Assembly (NCBI RefSeq): GCF_025717005.1
Contig: NZ_JAOVZU010000011.1
Coordinates: forward strand, 1 to 60,775
Source: Actinotalea endophytica
GTDB taxonomy: Bacteria > Actinomycetota > Actinomycetes > Actinomycetales > Cellulomonadaceae
Reading direction: 5' to 3'
Length of the DNA stretch: 60,775 nt
The position numbers and the translations under genes were made by a program. Below the pieces are notes generated by a model. That model was not told where the DNA came from. It saw only the letters and a list, made by a program, of their open reading frames with translations, and did not search any database. This document shows positions 37,106-45,385 of the stretch, piece by piece (positions within the stretch are counted from its first letter, which is position 1; every line of letters begins with the position of its first letter).

Positions 37106-37154
37106 CGAGTTCGCTGGGTGTCGCCGAGTTCGCTGGGTGTGCGCAGCGAACTCG
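37106..37154 (+). terminator. Terminator with a duplicated arm after the SDR gene
   Basis: CGAGTTCGCTG occurs at 37106-37116 and 37125-37135. The second copy pairs perfectly with CAGCGAACTCG at 37144-37154 around an eight-base loop; the first could pair instead, so two alternative hairpins are possible. Confidence 0.65.
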
Positions 37155-37221
37155 CGCACAGCCGGCGAACCCGCGCACGTGCCGGCGGCGGGCCCGGCGC
37201 GCGAGTGTCGGACCGGGTTCG

Positions 37222-37227
37222 TAGGCT
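37222..37227 (+). promoter_or_regulatory. -10 box of a leaderless promoter (ABC exporter)
   Basis: TAGGCT is followed by six bases and GTG 37234, with no ribosome binding site. Confidence 0.5.
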
Positions 37228-37233
37228 GGCGCG

Positions 37234-39060
37234 GTGCCCTCTGATCCCGGCGGCGCCGTCCCGGCGCCGTCCGCTCCGCGCCGCGTCGGTGCCGTGGTCT
37301 CACGGCTCGGCACGTGGCTGCGGCCGGTGCTGCCCCGGCTCGTCCTCGGCGGGCTCGGCGCCCTCGGTGCGAGCCTGCTCGCGCTCGCGGTGCCGCAGGT
37401 GCTGCGCTGGGTGGTCAACGGCCCGCTGATCGGCGGCGGCAACCTCTCGGCGGTCGTCGCGGCCGCCGGGCTCGTCGCGCTGCTCGGCGTGCTCGAAGCG
37501 TTCCTGGTGTGGACGCGGCGCGCCCTGATCGCCTCGCCCGGCACCACCGCCGAGCGCGAGATGCGCACGGCGCTGTTCGACCACCTGCTCGACCTGCCGA
37601 TCGCGTTCCACGACCGCTGGGCCGGTGGGCAGCTGCTGTCCCGGTCGATGTCCGACCTGTCGATGCTGCGCCGGTGGATGGTGTTCGGCCTCGTCATGCT
37701 CGTGGTCAGCGCGACCACCGTGGTGGTCGGCGTGGTGCTGATGCTCAGCACGAGCTGGCCGCTCGGCCTGGTCTACCTGACCGGCGCCGTGCCGGTCATC
37801 TGGCTCGGGTTCCGGTTCCGCGAGGACTACAAGGTCATCGCCCGCCGCGCGCGCGACCAGGCCGGCGACCTCGCGACCACGGTCGAGGAGTCGGTGCACG
37901 GCATCCGCGTGCTCAAGGCGTTCGGGCGCGGCGAGGACGCGCTCGAGGAGTTCGCGCAGCAGGCCGACGAGCTGCGGGGAACGGAGATCGTCAAGGCCCG
38001 GACGCTGTCCCGCGTGACCTTCGCGCTCGGCACCGTCCCGGAGGTGGTCCTCGCGCTCACGCTGGGCCTCGGTGTGTGGCTCGCGGCACGGGGCGCGGCG
38101 GACCTCGGCGACCTCGTCGCGTTCTTCGCCACCGCGGCCGTCGTCAACGCTCCCGTCGAGCGGCTCGGCCAGCTCCTGGCCATGACCATGGACGCACGCG
38201 CGGCCGCCGACCGGTTCTTCGAGGTGATGGACACCGAGCCGGCGCTGACCGACCCGGCCCACCCGCTGCCGGTCCCGCCCGCACCTCCCGGCGGCAGCCG
38301 GGTCGAGCTCTCCGGTGTGCACCTGCGGTTCGGCGCGCAGCAGCCGGGTGCGCGGGACGTGCTCGACGGCCTCGACCTCGTGGTCGAGCCGGGCGAGACG
38401 CTGGCTCTGGTCGGCCTCACCGGGAGCGGGAAGTCCAGCCTGCTCGGCCTGGTCCCACGGCTCATGGACGTCACCGCCGGGTCCGTGCGGATCGACGGGG
38501 TCGACGTGCGCGACCTGCGTCGGGCCGACGTACGCGCGATGGTCGCGATCGCCTTCGAGGACCCGGTGCTGTTCTCCGCGCCGGTCGCGGAGAACGTGCT
38601 GCTCGGGGTCCGTGGGCTCGGCGAGGACGAGGCGCTGGTCCGGGCCGAGCAGGCGCTCGCCGTGGCGAGCGCGGACTTCGTCGCCGACCTGCCGCAGGGC
38701 ATCGCCACCGTGATCGGCGAGGAGGGGCTGTCGTTGTCCGGCGGGCAGCGCCAGCGGGTCGCGCTCGCCCGGGCGATCGCCGCGCGTCCCCGCGTGCTGG
38801 TGCTCGACGACCCGCTGTCCGCGCTCGACGTGAGCACCGAGGCCGTGGTGACCCAACGGCTGCGCTCGATGCTCGCCGGCACCACCACGCTCGTCGTCGC
38901 GCACCGGCCCTCGACCGTGGCCCTCGCCGACCGGGTCGCAGTGCTCGAGGACGGCCGGATCACGGGGGTCGGGCGGCACTCCGAGCTGCTCGCGACCCAC
39001 CCGCACTACCGCTACGTGCTCACGGCGCTCGCGGCCGAGCACGCGGAGCCGGCCCGGTGA
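37234..39060 (+). CDS. ABC exporter half-transporter with degenerate ATP site
   Basis: The 608-residue protein has six helices in residues 30-330 and an ATPase domain at 350-600. Walker A GLTGSGKS is followed by EDPVLFSAPV in the Q-loop region, signature LSLSGGQRQR and Walker B VLVLDDPLSALD, where the catalytic Glu is replaced by Asp. It therefore likely supplies the degenerate site of a heterodimer. GTG 37234 lies six bases after a -10 box, so the message is probably leaderless. The partner gene overlaps its stop as GTGA and is also 608 codons long. Substrate unknown; drugs, lipids or peptides are usual. Confidence 0.88.
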   Translation: MPSDPGGAVPAPSAPRRVGAVVSRLGTWLRPVLPRLVLGGLGALGASLLALAVPQVLRWVVNGPLIGGGNLSAVVAAAGLVALLGVLEAFLVWTRRALIASPGTTAEREMRTALFDHLLDLPIAFHDRWAGGQLLSRSMSDLSMLRRWMVFGLVMLVVSATTVVVGVVLMLSTSWPLGLVYLTGAVPVIWLGFRFREDYKVIARRARDQAGDLATTVEESVHGIRVLKAFGRGEDALEEFAQQADELRGTEIVKARTLSRVTFALGTVPEVVLALTLGLGVWLAARGAADLGDLVAFFATAAVVNAPVERLGQLLAMTMDARAAADRFFEVMDTEPALTDPAHPLPVPPAPPGGSRVELSGVHLRFGAQQPGARDVLDGLDLVVEPGETLALVGLTGSGKSSLLGLVPRLMDVTAGSVRIDGVDVRDLRRADVRAMVAIAFEDPVLFSAPVAENVLLGVRGLGEDEALVRAEQALAVASADFVADLPQGIATVIGEEGLSLSGGQRQRVALARAIAARPRVLVLDDPLSALDVSTEAVVTQRLRSMLAGTTTLVVAHRPSTVALADRVAVLEDGRITGVGRHSELLATHPHYRYVLTALAAEHAEPAR

Positions 39061-40883
39061 GCGCGCAGACCCGCGCGCCCCGGGACGCCGAGGAGCTCGC
39101 GTCCGGGCACCTCACCGCGACCCGCGAGGACGCCCGCACGGCGCGACGCCGGTCCTTGGCCCTGCTCGGCTCGCTCCTGCGTCCCGTGCAGGCGCGCGCG
39201 TGGGCCACGGTCGCGCTCGTCGTGCTCGCCCAGGCCGCCCAGGTCGCGGGGCCCGCTCTGGTCGCGGTCGGCCTGGACCGTGGGCTGCCGGCCCTGCGGG
39301 CCGGCGACGCCGGGCCGATCTCGCTGGTCACCCTCGCCTACCTGGCGACCGCGCTGCTCGGCGGGCTGCTCACCGCGGCCGTCGTCCGGGTCTCCGCGCA
39401 GGTCAGCCAGGCGGTCCTGCTGGACCTGCGGCGCCGCGTCTTCCGGCACACCCAGCTGCTCTCGCTCGAGTTCCACGAGCGGTACACCTCGGGCCGGATC
39501 ATCTCCCGTCAGACCTCCGACCTCGACGCGTTCCGCGAGCTGCTCGACGGCGGCGTGACCACCCTCGCGACGAGCGTGCTCACCATGGTGCTCACCGCGA
39601 TCTCGCTCGCGGTGCTCGACTGGCGCAGCGGCCTGGTGCTGCTCGTCGCGGTCGTCCCGGGCATCGTGCTGACCCGGCACTTCCAGGTGCGCAGCCAGGA
39701 GCAGTACCGGCGCAGCCGGACCGCCTCGGCCCGGCTCATCGTGCGGTTCGTGGAGACGATGACCGGGATCCGGGCCGTGCAGGCGTTCCGGCGTGAGCGG
39801 CGCGAGGCCGGGCGCTACGGGGCGCTCGCGGAGGACTACCGCGCGACCAGCAACGCCGCGATCCGGTTGCACGGCCGGTTCGACACCGGCCTGACGCTGA
39901 TCGGCAACCTCACGGTGGCGACCGTGCTGCTGGTCGGCGGGCTGCGCGCGATGAACGGCGACCTGACGGTGGGCACGCTCGCCGCCGCGGTCCTCTACGC
40001 GCGGCGGTTCTTCACCCCGCTCGCCCAGATCGGCATGTTCTACAACGCGTTCCAAGCCGCCGTCGCGGCGCTCGAGAAGCTCTCCGCGCTGCTCGCCGAG
40101 GAGCCGAGCGTCGCGGCGCCCGTCCACCCGGTGCCGCTGCCCGCCGCGCGCGGCGACGTCCGCTTCGAGGGCGTCGAGTTCGGCTACGGCGACGGGCCGA
40201 CCGTGCTGCCGCACCTGGACCTGCACCTGCCTGCCGGGCACACCGTGGCCCTGGTCGGCGAGACCGGCGCGGGGAAGTCGACCATCGCGAAGCTCCTCGC
40301 CCGGTTCTACGACGTCCGCGACGGCCGTGTGCTGCTCGACGGCGTCGACCTGCGCGACCTCGACCCGCGTGACCTGCGCCGCGCCGTGGTGATGGTGACC
40401 CAGGAGGCGTATCTCTTCTCCGGCTCGGTCGCCGCGAACATCGCCCTGGGCCGGCCCGGTGCGACCCGGGCCGAGATCGAGGACGCCGCACGCGCGGTCG
40501 GGGTGCACGACGTCGTGATGTCGCTGCCCCAGGGGTACGACTCACCGGTCGACAAGCGGGGCGTGCGGTTGTCCGCGGGGCAGCGTCAGCTGGTCTCGTT
40601 CGCGCGGGCCTTCCTGGCCGACCCCGCGCTCCTGGTGCTCGACGAGGCCACGAGCTCGCTCGACGTGCCGGGGGAGCGCCTCGTCCAGGAGGGCCTGTCG
40701 ACCTTGCTCACCGGTCGCAGCGCGGTCGTCATCGCCCACCGGTTGTCGACCGTGATGGGGGCGGACCGCGTGCTCGTCGTGCACGACGGCCGGGTGCTCG
40801 AGGACGGCAGTCCCGGTGCTCTGGTCGAGGCCGGCGGGCGCTTCGCCGAGCTGCATGCGGAGTGGCGGGCGTCCCTGCGCTGA
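39057..40883 (+). CDS. ABC exporter half-transporter with canonical ATP site
   Basis: The 608-residue partner has a basic N-terminus of about 40 residues, six helices and an ATPase domain. Walker A GETGAGKST, TQEAYLFSGSV, signature VRLSAGQRQL (S-A-G-Q rather than S-G-G-Q) and Walker B LLVLDEATSSLD with intact Glu are visible, plus the His switch IAHRLST. Combined with the Asp-containing partner, this gives one hydrolytic and one degenerate site, as in heterodimeric exporters such as LmrCD or TM287/288 (family knowledge). GTG 39057 overlaps the preceding stop. Confidence 0.88.
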   Translation: MSAQTRAPRDAEELASGHLTATREDARTARRRSLALLGSLLRPVQARAWATVALVVLAQAAQVAGPALVAVGLDRGLPALRAGDAGPISLVTLAYLATALLGGLLTAAVVRVSAQVSQAVLLDLRRRVFRHTQLLSLEFHERYTSGRIISRQTSDLDAFRELLDGGVTTLATSVLTMVLTAISLAVLDWRSGLVLLVAVVPGIVLTRHFQVRSQEQYRRSRTASARLIVRFVETMTGIRAVQAFRRERREAGRYGALAEDYRATSNAAIRLHGRFDTGLTLIGNLTVATVLLVGGLRAMNGDLTVGTLAAAVLYARRFFTPLAQIGMFYNAFQAAVAALEKLSALLAEEPSVAAPVHPVPLPAARGDVRFEGVEFGYGDGPTVLPHLDLHLPAGHTVALVGETGAGKSTIAKLLARFYDVRDGRVLLDGVDLRDLDPRDLRRAVVMVTQEAYLFSGSVAANIALGRPGATRAEIEDAARAVGVHDVVMSLPQGYDSPVDKRGVRLSAGQRQLVSFARAFLADPALLVLDEATSSLDVPGERLVQEGLSTLLTGRSAVVIAHRLSTVMGADRVLVVHDGRVLEDGSPGALVEAGGRFAELHAEWRASLR

Positions 40884-40930
40884 GCCGCCCGGGCGGCCCC
40901 GCTCGACGCGCGGGCCGGCGCGGTCCCACC

Positions 40931-40936
40931 TACGTT
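40931..40936 (+). promoter_or_regulatory. -10 box of a leaderless promoter (first PAP2 gene)
   Basis: TACGTT is followed by six bases and ATG 40943, with no Shine-Dalgarno. Confidence 0.5.
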
Positions 40937-40942
40937 GCTCCG

Positions 40943-41674
40943 ATGAGCACGGTGCGTCGGCTGGTCCGCGCGGTGGCCCTCTCGGCCGCCGCGGCGGTGC
41001 CGGTCGCCGTGCTCGCGTTCGGGGTGCGGGTCGGGTGGCACGGCCTCGTCGAGGTCGACCGGAGCGCGATCGGCGCGGCGACCGACCTCACCCGCGCCCA
41101 GCCGGCGCTGCGACAGGCGCTGCTCGTCGGCCAAGAGGTGCTCCAGGCGCGCTGGCTCAACCTCGGGGTCCTCGCGGTGGCCGCGTGGGCGTGGTGGCGC
41201 CACGGCCTGCGCCGCCGAGCGCTGTGGGCCGTCGCGACCCTCCTGGTGGCCTGGGGCATGGCCAACCTGGTCAAGCTCTTGGTCGAGCGTGCCCGCCCCG
41301 TGGTCACCGACGCGGTGGCCGATGCGCCGGGGTACAGCTTCCCGTCCGGGCACACCGCGAACGCGACCGCGGCGGCCGGCGTCACGGTCGTGCTTCTGTG
41401 GCCGCTGCTGGGCCGGTGGGGGCGTCGGGTGGCCGTCGTGCTTGCCGCCGCGCTCGTCGTGGTGACCGGCGCCGACCGTGTGCTGCTCGGGGTGCACTAC
41501 CCGTCGGACGTGATCGGCGGTGTGCTCCTGGGTGCCGCCGTGGTCGCAGGCTCGGCCGTGGAGCTGCTGCGCGACGCACCTGCCGATCGCCCCGAACGTC
41601 CCGCTCGTCCCGAACGACCCGATCGACCCGTCGACGAACCCGACCACACCGTCATGGAGGAACGCCCCCGATGA
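40943..41674 (+). CDS. PAP2-superfamily membrane phosphatase, first copy
   Basis: The 243-residue protein has about five helices and the three phosphatase motifs: KLLVERARP (K-x6-R-P), PSGH in YSFPSGHTANA, and DRVLLGVHYPSD (x-R-x5-H-x3-D). It probably dephosphorylates a lipid such as phosphatidate or an undecaprenyl/decaprenyl diphosphate on the outer face of the membrane. A Pro/Arg/Glu-rich tail follows the last helix. The message is probably leaderless, and the stop overlaps the next PAP2 gene as ATGA. Confidence 0.85.
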   Translation: MSTVRRLVRAVALSAAAAVPVAVLAFGVRVGWHGLVEVDRSAIGAATDLTRAQPALRQALLVGQEVLQARWLNLGVLAVAAWAWWRHGLRRRALWAVATLLVAWGMANLVKLLVERARPVVTDAVADAPGYSFPSGHTANATAAAGVTVVLLWPLLGRWGRRVAVVLAAALVVVTGADRVLLGVHYPSDVIGGVLLGAAVVAGSAVELLRDAPADRPERPARPERPDRPVDEPDHTVMEERPR

Positions 41675-42420
41675 CCAGCCTGGATCCTGCCGCCGACCTG
41701 CCCTCCCGTCCCGCCGGCCCGTTCGCGGGTCGGCTCGACCGGTACGCCGACCCGACCCGCCCCACGGTCGGGCAGGCGTGGTCCGACCTCTGGCGCCGCG
41801 CGCTCCTGCCGGCGGTCGGCCTGCTCGCCCTCGTCACCGGGCTCGGGTTCCTGATCGTCGGTCCCCTCGGCGGGCTCCCTGCGGAGACGGCGGTGAACGA
41901 GTGGCTCGTCGAGCGTCGCGTGCCCGTGCTGGACTCGCTCACCGCGGCGTGGTCGCTGGTCGGCAGCACCGAGATCATCATCGGCGGCTGTCTGCTCGTG
42001 TTCGGGATCGCGTGGTGGGCCACCCGCGAGTGGTGGTTCGCGATCATCCCCGGCGTCGCGGTGGCGATCCAGGCCGCGGTCTTCATGCTGTCGGCGCTGC
42101 TCGTGGGCCGTGAACGGCCAGACGTCGAGATGCTCGACGACGCGCCGCCGACCTCGAGCTTCCCGAGCGGCCACACCGGCGCGGCGACCGCGTTCTGGCT
42201 CTCGACCGCCCTGCTCGCGCAGCGCATCCACGCCACCTGGCTGCGGGTCCTCGTGACCGTGGTGTGCGTCGCGGTCCCGCTGCTGGTCGCGTTCTCCCGG
42301 CTGTACCGCGGCATGCACCACGTGAGCGACGTCGTGGTCGGGGCGCTCAACGGTCTGGTGTGCGTCTGGCTGGCGTGGCACTACCTGCGTCGCGAGCCGC
42401 AGGCCGAGACCGCGCCGTAG
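41671..42420 (+). CDS. PAP2-superfamily membrane phosphatase, second copy
   Basis: The 249-residue protein has an amphipathic N-terminus of about 45 residues and then six helices. Motifs are VGRERPDVEM (the Lys of K-x6-R-P is replaced in this stretch), FPSGHTGAATAF, and SRLYRGMHHVSDV with the final His and Asp. It is translated together with the first PAP2 gene, suggesting two related lipid phosphatases for one process. Substrate unknown. Confidence 0.85.
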   Translation: MTSLDPAADLPSRPAGPFAGRLDRYADPTRPTVGQAWSDLWRRALLPAVGLLALVTGLGFLIVGPLGGLPAETAVNEWLVERRVPVLDSLTAAWSLVGSTEIIIGGCLLVFGIAWWATREWWFAIIPGVAVAIQAAVFMLSALLVGRERPDVEMLDDAPPTSSFPSGHTGAATAFWLSTALLAQRIHATWLRVLVTVVCVAVPLLVAFSRLYRGMHHVSDVVVGALNGLVCVWLAWHYLRREPQAETAP

Positions 42421-42426
42421 CGTGCG

Positions 42427-43203
42427 TCAGACCCGCGCGTAGGCCGCGCGGGCGAAGGAGTACAGGCCGTAGCAGGCGAACCCGACGGCGATCGCGGCGA
42501 CCAGCACGGCCCCGGCCGGGACGCCGAGCAGTGAGTGCAGGGCGTCGTCCAGCCCGCCGGCCTTGTCCGGGTCGTGGTTGACCGCGGCGACCGCGAACAG
42601 CACGCCCACGGCGCCGAGGGCGATGCCTTTGGTCACGTAGCCGACGCGCGCGATCCGGATCACCCATCGGTGCGGGTGCTCGCGCAGGTCCCGCAGGAAC
42701 GTCGCCCGGGCACCCTTGACGACGTGGAAGACCCCGACGCCGACGATCACGGCTCCGGTGACACCGACCAGCCACACGCCGGCCGGCTGCGACATCAGCC
42801 GGGCGGTGGCGCTCTGGGCCTGCTGGTCGCTGCTGCTCGACGCGCCGCGCAGCACCGACACGGTGGAGAACGCCAGCGCCGCGTAGACCACGGCCTTCGC
42901 CGCGGGCCGGACCCGGTCCGACCCGCGCCGTGCCACCGCCTCGGTCACCTGCCACACGCCCAGCAGCACGAACCCCGCGAGCAGGGCCCACAGCAGAGCC
43001 GTGCCGAGCGCGGTGCCGGCCAGCTGTGCCAGGGCGCCGGACTGGTCGGCGCTCCCGCCGCCGGAACCGACCACGAGCTGGAGCGTCAGCCAGGCGAGAA
43101 CCAGGTGCAGCAGGCCTGAGGCCGCATAGCCGAGCCGGGCCCCCGCCTCGACGACGGGGTTGTCCCCGGCACGCCGGGCCATGCTCCGCGCGGATGTCGT
43201 CAT
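42427..43203 (-). CDS. DUF1206 family membrane protein
   Basis: The 258-residue protein has six helices arranged as three repeated pairs. Each repeat starts with a pattern like ARLGYAASGLLHLVLAWLT, RVGYVTKGIALGAVGVLFA or PAAKAVVYAALAFSTVSVL, which fits DUF1206 (three tandem helical pairs). The function is unknown. The start ATG 43203 lacks a clear ribosome binding site; GATGCT sits six bases before it and could be a weak -10. It is convergent with the PAP2 genes, with only six bases between stops. Confidence 0.8.
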   Translation of the reverse strand: MTTSARSMARRAGDNPVVEAGARLGYAASGLLHLVLAWLTLQLVVGSGGGSADQSGALAQLAGTALGTALLWALLAGFVLLGVWQVTEAVARRGSDRVRPAAKAVVYAALAFSTVSVLRGASSSSDQQAQSATARLMSQPAGVWLVGVTGAVIVGVGVFHVVKGARATFLRDLREHPHRWVIRIARVGYVTKGIALGAVGVLFAVAAVNHDPDKAGGLDDALHSLLGVPAGAVLVAAIAVGFACYGLYSFARAAYARV

Positions 43204-43254
43204 CGCGGCAGCATCGCATCGGCGTGCCGGTTGCGCGCGTCGGGCGTCGTCCCC

Positions 43255-44010
43255 TCAGAGGTGCAGCTCGGCGTAGCGCGCGAGGGCGTCGCGCACGAAC
43301 GCCGCGCCCTGCTCGCCGCCGTAGTTCTTCGCGAACCGGGGGTCCGCGACGTACATCTCGCCGAGGCCCAGGACGTACTCCTTGACCGGTGCGGTGCCGT
43401 ACCCCGGGGTGCCCGGGATGCTCCCGAGCCAGGCGACGTGCCGGGCCGCGAGGGCCTGGGCGCGCTCCGACGCCGGGTCGACGCGCTCCTGCGCCGCCGC
43501 GGTCCAGTCGGCCGCGAGCGTCGTGGAGGCCGTCTTCCAGTCCGCCCGCTCCGCCTCGCTCATCCCGCGCCACCAGGCGTCGGACGTCGCGTACGCGTCC
43601 TTGCCCCAGCGCTCGACGACCTCGTCCTTGTACCGGGTGTGGTCGAACCCGTCCAGCATCTCCTCAGCCATGAGGTCTCCTCCTTCTTCGAGTGTCGTGA
43701 TGGTCCGCTCGACCGTGGTCCTCAGCCGCTCGAGGCGCGCGGCCTCGGCGTCGAGCCAGGACAGGTGGCGGCGCAGCGCCGGGACGGGGTCGTCCGCGGC
43801 GTCGAGCACCTCCCTGATGGTCTCCAGCCCGAGACCGAGCTCGCGCAGCAGCAGGATCTGCTGCAGCCGGACGAGCGCGTCCCGGTCGTAGAACCGGTAG
43901 CCCTGGTGGCCGATACGGGTGGGGGGCAGCAGCCCGATGGCGTCGTAGTGCCGCAGCGTGCGGCTGGTGGTCCCGGCGATCCGGGCCACCTGCTGGATCG
44001 ATGCCTCCAC
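43255..44010 (-). CDS. TipA-like MerR-family transcriptional activator with TipAS domain
   Basis: The 251-residue protein has a MerR winged helix at 1-70 (VARIAGTTSRTLRHYDAIGL and GYRFYDRDALVRLQQI), a coiled coil to about 115, and a C-terminal TipAS-like domain with HTRYKDEVVERWGKDAY and PEYGTAPVKEYVLGLG-like residues. TipAL proteins bind thiopeptides or other amphipathic drugs and activate their own gene and resistance genes. GTG 44010 with GGGAGGAC upstream is preferred over a longer frame. A MerR-type promoter with a 19-base spacer lies just upstream, so autoregulation is expected. Confidence 0.85.
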   Translation of the reverse strand: MEASIQQVARIAGTTSRTLRHYDAIGLLPPTRIGHQGYRFYDRDALVRLQQILLLRELGLGLETIREVLDAADDPVPALRRHLSWLDAEAARLERLRTTVERTITTLEEGGDLMAEEMLDGFDHTRYKDEVVERWGKDAYATSDAWWRGMSEAERADWKTASTTLAADWTAAAQERVDPASERAQALAARHVAWLGSIPGTPGYGTAPVKEYVLGLGEMYVADPRFAKNYGGEQGAAFVRDALARYAELHL

Positions 44011-44032
44011 GCGTCCTCCCTCCACGACGACG

Positions 44033-44063
44033 ACGCTAGAAGTTGACGTTACGTCAAGGTCAA
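44033..44063 (-). promoter_or_regulatory. MerR/TipA-type promoter with 19-bp spacer and palindromic operator
   Basis: On the minus strand TTGACC (-35, 44058-44063) and TAGCGT (-10, 44033-44038) are separated by 19 bases, the overlong spacing that MerR activators correct by twisting DNA. The palindrome TTGACGT-T-ACGTCAA (44043-44057) lies inside the spacer. It drives the tipA-like gene. Confidence 0.75.
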
Positions 44064-44107
44064 GGGCATCGTCACGTGGCCGCAACCTGGGCGACCCACG
44101 ACCCCGC

Positions 44108-44113
44108 TAGCCT
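44108..44113 (+). promoter_or_regulatory. -10 box of a leaderless promoter (phosphoribosyltransferase)
   Basis: TAGCCT is followed by six bases and ATG 44120, with no Shine-Dalgarno. Confidence 0.5.
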
Positions 44114-44119
44114 CGCGCC

Positions 44120-44632
44120 ATGAGCGAGACAGCCCCCGGCCAGCAGCTGCCGACCGACCGTGAGGTGCTCAGCTGGGAGCAGATGGGCGAGGCGTGCCGC
44201 TCGCTCGCGCAGGCCGTCGCCGACTCCGGCTACCGGCCCGACGTCGTGGTCGCGGTCGCGCGGGGCGGCCTACCGGCCGGCGGGGCGATCGCCTACGCCC
44301 TCGGCACCAAGACGATCGGCACGCTGAACGTCGAGTTCTACACCGGAGTCGACCAGCGGCTCGCCGAGCCCGAGGTGCTCCCGCCGCTGCTCGACACCCA
44401 CGCGCTGGCGGGTCAGTCCGCGCTCCTGGTCGACGACGTCGCGGACACCGGCGAGACCCTGGCCCTCGTCCAGCGGCACCTGGCGCGGCACTGCGGCGAA
44501 GTCAGGACCGCGGTGATCTACGCCAAGCCGCACTCGGTGGTCGATCCCGACTACGTGTGGCGCCGCACCGACCGGTGGATCACGTTCCCGTGGTCCGCGC
44601 TGCCGCCGGTGATCGGGCTCGGCACGGCGTGA
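44120..44632 (+). CDS. Type I phosphoribosyltransferase domain protein (XGPRT-like)
   Basis: The 170-residue protein has the PRPP-binding motif ALLVDDVADTGETL at about 108-121, and VVVAVARGGLPAGGAIAYAL near residue 45 that forms the pyrophosphate loop. It resembles xanthine-guanine or hypoxanthine phosphoribosyltransferases, or the regulatory relatives of these. The base specificity is not clear. The message appears leaderless. The stop overlaps the AlkD-like gene as GTGA. Confidence 0.8.
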   Translation: MSETAPGQQLPTDREVLSWEQMGEACRSLAQAVADSGYRPDVVVAVARGGLPAGGAIAYALGTKTIGTLNVEFYTGVDQRLAEPEVLPPLLDTHALAGQSALLVDDVADTGETLALVQRHLARHCGEVRTAVIYAKPHSVVDPDYVWRRTDRWITFPWSALPPVIGLGTA

Positions 44633-45351
44633 GACCCGCGCCGGGTGCGGGCAGCACCGCGGCGGAGGTCCGGGCCGCCGTGCTGGATCTGGCCGACCCG
44701 GACCGTGCCGCAGGTCTCGCGCGCTACTTCCAGACCGGTCCCGGTCAGTACGGCGAGGGCGACACCTTCGTCGGTGTCATGGTGCCCGGCGTGCGTGGCG
44801 TGGTGCGTGCCCATCGCGGGCTCGGGTCGTCGGAGATCGGCGTGCTCCTCGACGACCCGGTCCACGAGGTCCGGCTCGCCGCGGTGCTGCTCCTGGTCGA
44901 GCACTCGCGCCGTGCTCCCGAGGAGGCGCTGGCGCTCTACCTCGACGCCCTGCACCGGGGCCGGGTCAACAACTGGGACCTGGTCGACCTCAGCGCGAAG
45001 CAGGTGATCGGCGTCGCTGTCCAGCACGGTGATCGCGCGCTGCTGGATCGGCTGGCCGCGTCCGGTTCGGTGTGGGAGCGGCGCGCGGCGGTGCTCGCGA
45101 CCTTCCCGTTCCTGGCGGCCGGCGACGCCTCGACGTCCCTCGAGCTGGCCGAGCGGCTGCTCGACGACCCGCACCCGCTGATGCACAAGGCGGTCGGCTG
45201 GATGCTCCGGGAGACGGGTGTCCGGGTGGGTCGCGACGTGCTCACCGGGTTCCTCGACGTGCACGCGGCCGCGATGCCACGAGTCATGCTCAGCTACGCC
45301 ACCGAGCACCTCGACCCCGAGCAGCGGGCGCACTACCGCGCGCTGCGCTGA
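44629..45351 (+). CDS. AlkD-like HEAT-repeat DNA glycosylase
   Basis: The 240-residue protein is built of helical repeats. Diagnostic segments are ARYFQTGPGQYGEGDTFVGV at the N-terminus, VHEVRLAAVLLLVEH, RVNNWDLVDLSAK with the Trp-Asp used by AlkD in catalysis, and HKAVGWMLRETG. AlkD excises N3- or N7-alkylated bases without base flipping. GTG 44629 overlaps the phosphoribosyltransferase stop, so the two are co-translated. Pairing of purine salvage with alkyl-base repair may recycle released bases (inference). Confidence 0.85.
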   Translation: MRPAPGAGSTAAEVRAAVLDLADPDRAAGLARYFQTGPGQYGEGDTFVGVMVPGVRGVVRAHRGLGSSEIGVLLDDPVHEVRLAAVLLLVEHSRRAPEEALALYLDALHRGRVNNWDLVDLSAKQVIGVAVQHGDRALLDRLAASGSVWERRAAVLATFPFLAAGDASTSLELAERLLDDPHPLMHKAVGWMLRETGVRVGRDVLTGFLDVHAAAMPRVMLSYATEHLDPEQRAHYRALR

Positions 45352-45385
45352 GCGGCCCGGCCGCTCCGCGTGACCGGCCGGCAGG

